NCBI GenBank assembly: GCA_022376925.1
Contig: JAIOJX010000026.1
Location: 252,151,330 to 252,215,329 of the forward strand
Length of the DNA stretch: 64,000 nucleotides
Reading direction: 5' to 3'
Origin: Tragulus kanchil
Lineage: Eukaryota > Chordata > Mammalia > Artiodactyla > Tragulidae
Part shown: one piece after another, positions 55,673 to 64,000 of the stretch
Layout: each line of letters opens with the position of its first letter
Position numbering within the stretch: position 1 is the first letter of the stretch
The notes under the pieces: generated by a model
What the model was told of the DNA's origin: nothing
The model's database searches: none
What the model saw: the letters and a program-made list of their open reading frames with translations, nothing else
Position numbers and translations under genes: made by a program

Positions 55673-57858
55673 GAATCATTTGGGATCATCTAGTTAACAG
55701 GCTTGCACACACAGGTCCACAGAAGACATGTACAACAACATTCACTGCAGTATTATTTGCAATGACAAGGAATTTCAGGCAATTTAGGATTTCATTCTGA
55801 AAGAAATTTGAAAGTATAATGTAGTATATGCCTGTGATGGAATACCTTGTAGCAATCGAGATAATAAAATAGATTTATGTATTCTTCTATCAACTCAAAA
55901 GAAACAAAATTAGAAAAATAGAATGAGATGTATAGCATAATTTAACTGAAACAAATTTAAAAAACACTGTTATATATTTAAAGATATATCAATAAATACT
56001 ATATAAGTAATATATATAGTATTTATATATTTTATATATAAAGGCTGACTGGAAAAACATATGTGGTTGTATACAGGAGGGAAGGAAATTGAAGAGAAGC
56101 TGAAGGAAGAAGTAAAAAAATGAAAGAAAAGAGGGACTTTGCAAGAACAATGTGAACAGTGTCTCTTGAATTGAGAAATTATCTCAATTCTATGTAGTTA
56201 AGGTTAAAAAAAAAATTCTTTTTAATGTAGAGTTGTAATGTGGCCTGAGTGGGTCTAAGAGATCTGAGGCAAAATTCTAATAAGGTAAGGTTCTACTAGT
56301 TTTCCTGTGTTATATTTTTATGCCATATTTCTATGGAAAAATTGCTCTTTTATCTCATTGTGGGAATTAAATTCTTTTTTCTTTTCTTTTTTTTTTTTTA
56401 TTAGCCATGCTGTGTAGCATTCACAATCTCAGTTTCTCAACCAGGGATTAAACCCATGCCCTCTGCATTGGGAGCCTGGAGTCTGAACAACTAGACCATC
56501 AGAAAAGTCCCTGGAATGAAAGTCTCTTAACAGAACTTAAAATTCTTGCATTTCTTAAATATAAGTAACCTTGATAGAGAGGTAGCCTACAAATGTAATT
56601 TATACAAAAGAGTATATCATTGGTAGCATATTTCCTTGTTAAGGATGTATCTCATGGAAGGCTAAGTGAACTGGATTTTAAATTTCTTCAAATGGTATGG
56701 GGCTGCAGGGGAAAGAAAACAGAAGGAACACAAATAGGGTGCATTTAAGTACAGATTAGATCATTTGAATCATTTGGGATCATCTAGTTAACAGGCTTGC
56801 ACACACAGGTCCACAGAAGACATGTACAACAACATTCACTGCAGTATTATTTGCAATGACAAGGAATTTCAGGCAATTTAGGATTTCATTCTGAAAGAAA
56901 TTTGAAAGTATAATGTAGTATATGCCTGTGATGGAATACCTTGTAGCAATCGAGATAATAAAATAGATTTATGTATTCTTCTATCAACTCAAAAGAAACA
57001 AAATTAGAAAAATAGAATGAGATGTATAGCATAATTTAACTGAAACAAATTTAAAAAACACTGTTATATATTTAAAGATATATCAATAAATACTATATAA
57101 GTAATATATATAGTATTTATATATTTTATATATAAAGGCTGACTGGAAAAACATATGTGGTTGTATACAGGAGGGAAGGAAATTGAAGAGAAGCTGAAGG
57201 AAGAAGTAAAAAAATGAAAGAAAAGAGGGACTTTGCAAGAACAATGTGAACAGTGTCTCTTGAATTGAGAAATTATCTCAATTCTATGTAGTTAAGGTTA
57301 AAAAAAAAATTCTTTTTAATGTAGAGTTGTAATGTGGCCTGAGTGGGTCTAAGAGATCTGAGGCAAAATTCTAATAAGGTAAGGTTCTACTAGTTTTCCT
57401 GTGTTATATTTTTTATGCCATATTTCTATGGAAAAATTGCTCTTTTATCTCATTGTGGGAATTAAATTCTTTTTTCTTTTCTTTTTTTTTTTTTATTAGC
57501 CATGCTGTGTAGCATTCACAATCTCAGTTTCTCAACCAGGGATTAAACCCATGCCCTCTGCATTGGGAGCCTGGAGTCTGAACAACTAGACCATCAGAAA
57601 AGTCCCTGGAATGAAAGTCTCTTAACAGAACTTAAAATTCTTGCATTTCTTAAATATAAGTAACCTTGATAGAGAGGTAGCCTACAAATGTAATTTATAC
57701 AAAAGAGTATATCATTGGTAGCATATTTCCTTGTTAAGGATGTATCTCATGGAAGGCTAAGTGAACTGGATTTTAAATTTCTTCAAATGGTATGGGGCTG
57801 CAGGGGAAAGAAAACAGAAGGAACACAAATAGGGTGCATTTAAGTACAGATTAGATCA
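55673..57858 (+). repeat. Tandem duplication 13 (unit 1094 bp)
   Basis: 55673-56766 recurs at 56767-57858. A one-T difference lies near 57411. The unit includes an AT-rich hairpin (55994-56024) and a reversed SINE (56385-56512), both repeated. Confidence 0.93.
56385..56512 (-). mobile_element. tRNA-derived SINE (CHR/SINE2 type), reverse, repeated at +1094
   Basis: 'ttagccatgctgtgtagcat', 'ctcaaccagggattaaaccc', 'ctgcattgggagcctggagt' and 'ccatcagaaaagtccc' are the reverse of the short tRNA-like SINE. Confidence 0.75.
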
Positions 57859-59844
57859 GATCCCTCATGATTTTGATTAAAACTAGTGTTTGTTAACAAA
57901 GTTCCTTTTAGGATTGCAATAAGAAAAAGAGATGACCTTGCATTTATGGTAATTTTGGAGTTTCTTTTGGTTCAAGGTATACACATGAATTTTCATTGTT
58001 TAATTCTTACCATGGTTAACAACTATATATATTAATTTACTCTCTAGATGTTGTTTCAAACTGATAACTACTTTTGGGGTTTAGTAGTAGTGGATTGATT
58101 AGTTTATCCTTAGGATAAATCAAAATCTAAAATTGAGGGAAGGTCGCTTTTTATAATTTACAGAGCAGTCAGGACTAAAATGGAGAAGGTTAAAGTTAAT
58201 ATGTCTTAGTGAAAGATATGTGTATTGTAACAGTTTTTCCAAAGACCAATCATGGCCTTTTGGGGATCATCATCACTGCTTCCTGAACAGCTACTCCTGC
58301 TGAGTAACAATAGAATATATCAGTCCAAAGTAGAGAATATTCACCAAGCTGTGTTTTTTTTTTTTTTTAGAGGTATCTTATTTATTTGTAAAAGAAAATT
58401 ATTCTTTCTGTGCATTTAAGTATTTTAGTTGTCATTTGCCCCTCAGACATCAGACATGTTAATATCAAGCCCATATATGCCATCTAAAGTAGTGTAAGCG
58501 CATATGATCCCTTAGATAAAACACCCCCATGAAGACAACTCCCCATGGAACATCTGGTAGCCAACTCTATAAACACAAAAACCACACACTTAATTCACAG
58601 CACCACCATGTTCTCTGTTCCACATGTTATTTTTGACCAAGCATGAGCTCCTTAAGCATCACTATAATATTTGGTTTGAAATTGACAAATTCACATAATA
58701 ACAGCTGGTTTTCATATAATCTTTGAATGAAAAGTCCCCTTAACAAGAACTTAAAATTCTTGCATTTCTTAAATATAAGTAACCTTGATAGAGAGGTAGC
58801 CTACAAATGTAATTTATACAAAAGAGTATATCATTGGTAGCATATTTCCTTGTTAAGGATGTATCTCATGGAAGGCTAAGTGAACTGGATTTTAAATTTC
58901 TTCAAATGGTATGGGGCTGCAGGGGAAAGAAAACAGAAGGAACACAAATAGGGTGCATTTAAGTACAGATTAGATCAGATCCCTCATGATTTTGATTAAA
59001 ACTAGTGTTTGTTAACAAAGTTCCTTTTAGGATTGCAATAAGAAAAAGAGATGACCTTGCATTTATGGTAATTTTGGAGTTTCTTTTGGTTCAAGGTATA
59101 CACATGAATTTTCATTGTTTAATTCTTACCATGGTTAACAACTATATATATTAATTTACTCTCTAGATGTTGTTTCAAACTGATAACTACTTTTGGGGTT
59201 TAGTAGTAGTGGATTGATTAGTTTATCCTTAGGATAAATCAAAATCTAAAATTGAGGGAAGGTCGCTTTTTATAATTTACAGAGCAGTCAGGACTAAAAT
59301 GGAGAAGGTTAAAGTTAATATGTCTTAGTGAAAGATATGTGTATTGTAACAGTTTTTCCAAAGACCAATCATGGCCTTTTGGGGATCATCATCACTGCTT
59401 CCTGAACAGCTACTCCTGCTGAGTAACAATAGAATATATCAGTCCAAAGTAGAGAATATTCACCAAGCTGTGTTTTTTTTTTTTTAGAGGTATCTTATTT
59501 ATTTGTAAAAGAAAATTATTCTTTCTGTGCATTTAAGTATTTTAGTTGTCATTTGCCCCTCAGACATCAGACATGTTAATATCAAGCCCATATATGCCAT
59601 CTAAAGTAGTGTAAGCGCATATGATCCCTTAGATAAAACACCCCCATGAAGACAACTCCCCATGGAACATCTGGTAGCCAACTCTATAAACACAAAAACC
59701 ACACACTTAATTCACAGCACCACCATGTTCTCTGTTCCACATGTTATTTTTGACCAAGCATGAGCTCCTTAAGCATCACTATAATATTTGGTTAATAGAA
59801 ATTGACAAATTCACATAATAACAGCTGGTTTTCATATAATCTTT
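57609..59844 (+). repeat. Tandem duplication 14 (unit about 1.12 kb), overlaps duplication 13
   Basis: 57609-58724 recurs at 58725-59844. Poly-T length, and ttggtttgaaattg against ttggttaatagaaattg, differ. The 57609-57858 part is present three times in the window. Confidence 0.93.
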
Positions 59845-61914
59845 CACAAACACTCTAGGAGTTTTGGAAAATACTGTGGCTATGAACATTTTAAAGTTTT
59901 AATATTTCTTCAAAGCTTTTCTATTCTCCCTTCACTACTTATTAAAAGCCCTTTACTAAGGACACTAAGGATCACTTCTCTGCTAGAATATAATTTCCAT
60001 GAAAGAAAGGCCTATGCCTGTCTTGGTCTTGGTCATTGATGATTCCTAAAACCCCAGTGAGGCATCAGATAATATTTCATGAACACTTGAACCTGTATTT
60101 CATGACTTATTAGGCAATTTATATGATCAATTTTCCTTGACAGCTAGGCTGTATTTTTACAGTAGAGACATTTCAGCATAAGAACAAGACCTTAAAAATA
60201 ATACTTTCATCTTGAAAATGTGAAATAAACAATAAAAAAGAGGTTCAGAAATTAATGAGAGTCACATTACTTAAGACCACCTTCCTCCACCCAGCCTAAT
60301 GTTCTTTGAACCACACTCTGCTGCTCCTCCTTTATGCTTCTGTAAAAAGCAAATTTAAATTAACTAGCTTTTTCATATTTCCAAGTTCATTAAGAAAAAC
60401 TAAAAAACTAGTTAGTAAAAATTTTTTTATTGTATCCGTGCCACACATAGTAGTGAAAAATAACACTCCTAAAAAAAAGAATGCTACCTTTTCCACAACA
60501 TTTTATTTTAAATAAAACTTCAAGTACTCTTACATAGGTACAAAAAAAATTCTGATCTATTTGCCTCCAACAGGCCACCACAACACACAGTAGATAAAAC
60601 ACAGTGGTTACAAATGTCTTGTAAATTTATTTCTGAGGCAAGGCAAATGGGAGGGAAAATGTTTCTATGAAAAAATACTGTGTGCGTAGGAAATTGTCAC
60701 TATTTTTTTTCCACATGGATACAAATGATTATACTTTAATTTAGGCCCTGGTGGCTTAAAATTATATAACAAAATAGAAAAATGGAAAACTAATAGCCAA
60801 CTCTATAAACACAAAAACCACACACTTAATTCACAGCACCACCATGTTCTCTGTTCCACATGTTATTTTTGACCAAGCATGAGCTCCTTAAGCATCACTA
60901 TAATATTTGGTTAATAGAAATTGACAAATTCACATAATAACAGCTGGTTTTCATATAATCTTTCACAAACACTCTAGGAGTTTTGGAAAATACTGTGGCT
61001 ATGAACATTTTAAAGTTTTAATATTTCTTCAAAGCTTTTCTATTCTCCCTTCACTACTTATTAAAAGCCCTTTACTAAGGACACTAAGGATCACTTCTCT
61101 GCTAGAATATAATTTCCATGAAAGAAAGGCCTATGCCTGTCTTGGTCTTGGTCATTGATGATTCCTAAAACCCCAGTGAGGCATCAGATAATATTTCATG
61201 AACACTTGAACCTGTATTTCATGACTTATTAGGCAATTTATATGATCAATTTTCCTTGACAGCTAGGCTGTATTTTTACAGTAGAGACATTTCAGCATAA
61301 GAACAAGACCTTAAAAATAATACTTTCATCTTGAAAATGTGAAATAAACAATAAAAAAGAGGTTCAGAAATTAATGAGAGTCACATTACTTAAGACCACC
61401 TTCCTCCACCCAGCCTAATGTTCTTTGAACCACACTCTGCTGCTCCTCCTTTATGCTTCTGTAAAAAGCAAATTTAAATTAACTAGCTTTTTCATATTTC
61501 CAAGTTCATTAAGAAAAACTAAAAAACTAGTTAGTAAAAATTTTTTTATTGTATCCGTGCCACACATAGTAGTGAAAAATAACACTCCTAAAAAAAAGAA
61601 TGCTACCTTTTCCACAACATTTTATTTTAAATAAAACTTCAAGTACTCTTACATAGGTACAAAAAAAATTCTGATCTATTTGCCTCCAACAGGCCACCAC
61701 AACACACAGTAGATAAAACACAGTGGTTACAAATGTCTTGTAAATTTATTTCTGAGGCAAGGCAAATGGGAGGGAAAATGTTTCTATGAAAAAATACTGT
61801 GTGCGTAGGAAATTGTCACTATTTTTTTTCCACATGGATACAAATGATTATACTTTAATTTAGGCCCTGGTGGCTTAAAATTATATAACAAAATAGAAAA
61901 AAATGGAAAACTAA
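59676..61914 (+). repeat. Tandem duplication 15 (unit 1119 bp), overlaps duplication 14
   Basis: 59676-60794 recurs at 60795-61914 with a two-A difference at the end. The segment 'agccaactctataaacacaa' is present three times (58559, 59676, 60795). Content is AT-rich non-coding, probably downstream flank or the distal 3' UTR of BAZ2B. Confidence 0.93.
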
Positions 61915-62199
61915 TATCCCCTACACCCTGTTTTAAAGGCAGGCACTACCAAGATCAAGGAGACGCCACAGTGTTGGCAGAGGATAATTACTGTACAAGC
62001 TGTAGAGCTATAATTACCTTCAGACTAAAATAAAATGCTACAGTCCTTCTAAGGTGTAAACAATAATGTCTGCAAACAATATATACACATAATACATATT
62101 TAAACAAGACTTAATATAAACAATAATGAACAGTATATACATGTCAATTTTTCTTCACTGTTTTGAAATACAATTTAACTACACAAGTGATGCAGCAAC

Positions 62200-62245
<46 letters not shown>

Positions 62246-62867
62246 GTACTCGTAACTCTACAGTAAAGTTTATTTTTGGTGCTTTTTATAGCACATCAGT
62301 GTAAACAGTTTAACTTGGCTTTGTTTTATATTTTAAAACATTCCTTGTTGTATTTTCAAGATTTAAAGCAATTTTTCTAGTTCTTCCTTTTCACAGAAAA
62401 CGAAGATTCTGGATGTGGTTTAATCATAAATAATTCATAAAATTAAATACATTCACTAAAAAATAAACTACAAAGTAAAAAAATGAAAAATAGATATTTA
62501 TTGAGAGGGAAAGGAGAACCATTTCCCACATTAGAGCTCTGGTGTTGAATATTCAGTGCGATTTGATATATTTTAATTGCTATTGCACTATAACACCCTT
62601 TCCTTTGAAAATTCTTTGGGTGTGCTTCCCTGTTCTACCTAAATTAGCTGATAAATCACACAAACCCATAACCAAGGGCCTTGGTTGCTGTAGGAGTGAA
62701 GCCTTTAAAAATGGTATCATTCTTCTGATACTTTTTTTTTGTGTGATACTTATTTTAAGGAAAAAAATGTCATTATGTATGTGCCTTGCACATGTGTGTA
62801 AATACAGTTCACATTGCTGGTCTCATTTGTCCTTATTTAATAGGAAAAAAAAAAGATTATGATAACT
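61915..62867 (-). other. BAZ2B: BAZ2B 3' untranslated region (proximal part)
   Basis: Directly 3' of the BAZ2B stop codon on the minus strand, with no splice signal between. AT-rich, as is typical for this UTR, with a TA-dinucleotide tract at 62200-62242. Several aataaa or attaaa-like hexamers on the minus strand make the end uncertain; it may extend into the duplicated 59.7-61.9 kb block. Confidence 0.65.
62200..62242. repeat. (TA)n microsatellite in the BAZ2B 3' UTR
   Basis: Two TA runs separated by a single G, about 20 units in total. Confidence 0.9.
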
Positions 62868-63021
62868 TCAGCTCACTTTGAAAGTATCTGTCCACTTTTT
62901 TTCAAAATACTTCCTCATACTGTGGCCAGCTCTGCCTATATCAGAATCATCTTCATTAAATGTTTCACAGTTGTCAAAAACAAGCCTGACATCTAGAGCG
63001 AAAGTTTCATGGTTTGGATAC
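62868..63021 (-). CDS. BAZ2B: BAZ2B last coding exon (end of bromodomain)
   Basis: Minus strand. Acceptor tttcttccag lies just before 63021, and the stop TGA is at 62870-62868. After one base that completes the previous codon, 50 residues follow: YPNHETFALDVRLVFDNC, then ETFNEDDSDIGRAGHSMRKY and FEKKWTDTFKVS. This is the C-terminal half of the bromodomain and the end of BAZ2B, a chromatin reader that binds acetylated histone H3 and partners ISWI-type remodellers. The acetyl-lysine-anchoring Asn (ETFN) and the gatekeeper Ile (DSDI) are both present. The ZA loop and first helices lie on exons right of this window. It is single-copy and not in a duplicated unit. BAZ2A shares the fold but differs in this tail, so BAZ2B is the better call. 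Confidence 0.95.
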
Positions 63022-64000
63022 CTGGAAGAAAACACATGATTAGAGATTGCTTTTGTAGGGTGGTTCCATTTTGCAGACAAATGAAGAGGTAATAAAAGAT
63101 AAAATAAAATGTAAAATTGAAAGGAAAAAGAAAAAATTAGGACAACCACATTTAAACTCATATAAAACATCATACCCTCTTATAAATGGGACATTTAAAA
63201 AGATGCACATGTTCTGAATGTACAGAATTTAAAGACAGGTTAAATGGAAAACAGATTTCTCTTGAAGATCAACATATATTTCAACAAATTAGCATTTTTC
63301 TTACATCCAAATTCCTGTTCAACCTGTTCAGTTCTGTTACTGGACTCATTCCACTTGATTTTTTTATTAACTCTGACCAACTGTATCACTTGTAGTACCC
63401 TATTATTCACATTCAAAGATATTTAGCTGCAGTAGAAATAATATAAATGCTTCCTATGCACTATGAAGGTGACACTTGCCCTGTAGTTTTTGCATACATC
63501 TCAGGATAGGTCACTCTGTTTAAACCTTGCCTTTTCTTCTCTCTTCAGATATGCTCTTGCTCAAGCACCGGAGTAACATAATCCAAAAGAAGCTAAAAAA
63601 GCATGTGCTATCTCTATACGAGAAATAATATGACTAGGAACTGCCTTGAATTTGCCTGCAACATGGGAGACCTGGGTCGGGAAGATCCTCTGGAAAAGAA
63701 AATGGCAACCCATTACAGTATTCTCGCCTGGAGAATCCCAGGGACAGAGGAGCCTGGCGCACTACAGTCCACGGAGTTGCAAAGAGACAGACACGACTGA
63801 GCAACTAATGCTTTCAATGAAAAGCACGCAGTTATTTTTGTTGTTGTTAGGATAATTCCAGTTCTCTTTCCCTATAAGAACACAGAGAAGAGAACTCAAA
63901 GGTGTATAAATATGCCTAAACTTATTAGTAAGGAAGGAGTAAGGCATTTCAAGCCAACTCAAACCAAATACATTATGAAAAAGGGCATTTGAAAATTCAA
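63022..64000. other. BAZ2B: BAZ2B last intron (part)
   Basis: No further exon seen up to the window end. Contains a Bov-tA SINE. Short plus-strand ORFs at 63186-63426 have no recognisable product. Confidence 0.6.
63640..63812 (+). mobile_element. Bov-tA SINE
   Basis: 'cctgcaacatgggagacctg', 'gaaaatggcaacccattaca', 'gcctggagaatcccagggac' and 'agacagacacgactgagcaa' identify Bov-tA. The tRNA-like 5' head is truncated. Confidence 0.85.

Noticed and set aside
1471..61914. A new repeat-generating system with a fixed 1.1-kb unit
   Set aside because: Attractive because of the constant period, but there is no shared boundary motif, inverted repeat, target duplication or enzyme gene, and copies have essentially no divergence. 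Assembly overlap explains it better.
63186..63426. Plus-strand ORFs in the BAZ2B last intron
   Set aside because: Low-complexity AT-rich frames antisense to BAZ2B with no domain or start context.

Overview
This is vertebrate nuclear DNA from a ruminant. It carries a BovB LINE, many Bov-tA type SINEs, other tRNA-derived cetartiodactyl SINEs and L1 tails, and it has no bacterial or viral gene organisation. The exact species cannot be read from the window. A GC-rich tRNA-like SINE ('family B' below) is present in 11 well-preserved copies and is not one I recognise as abundant in cattle, so a lineage outside Bos, possibly a chevrotain, is a speculative option.

Two protein genes are present, both on the minus strand. 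The left half holds the 5' part of WDSUB1 (WD repeat, SAM and U-box protein). A CpG-island promoter and probable non-coding exon 1 lie at 37.6-39.9 kb. Coding exons follow at 35515-35932 (start codon at 35912), 31239-31423, 19251-19343 and 15556-15649. The reading phase is continuous through all four, and they encode WD repeats 1 to 6. The SAM and U-box exons were not found and probably lie beyond the left edge. At the right end is the last coding exon of BAZ2B (62868-63021, end of the bromodomain) with its AT-rich 3' UTR. The gene order and strands match mammalian chromosome 2q24-type synteny, with WDSUB1 downstream of BAZ2B.

Retrocopies: an RPL17 processed pseudogene with a perfect 15-bp target-site duplication (13661-14319), and a U6 snRNA joined to an unrelated polyadenylated 3' end, with a perfect 14-bp target-site duplication (5848-6044). 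The U6 chimera is the most interesting biological object in the window.

The dominant large-scale feature is a set of 15 direct, nearly perfect tandem duplications of otherwise unrelated sequence, all with a period of about 1.06-1.18 kb. They fall across repeats, introns, the WDSUB1 promoter and WDSUB1 exons 2 and 3 alike. A constant length with unrelated content, and small scrambled joints, point to unmerged contig or gap-fill overlaps rather than biology. If collapsed, the locus shrinks by about 16-17 kb. Gene models, promoter counts and repeat counts taken from this window need that correction.

Layout: 0-15 kb, repeat-rich sequence probably within or downstream of WDSUB1; 15.5-36 kb, WDSUB1 exons and introns with L1s and SINEs; 37.6-39.9 kb, promoter; 40-60 kb, intergenic; 61.9-64 kb, the BAZ2B 3' end.
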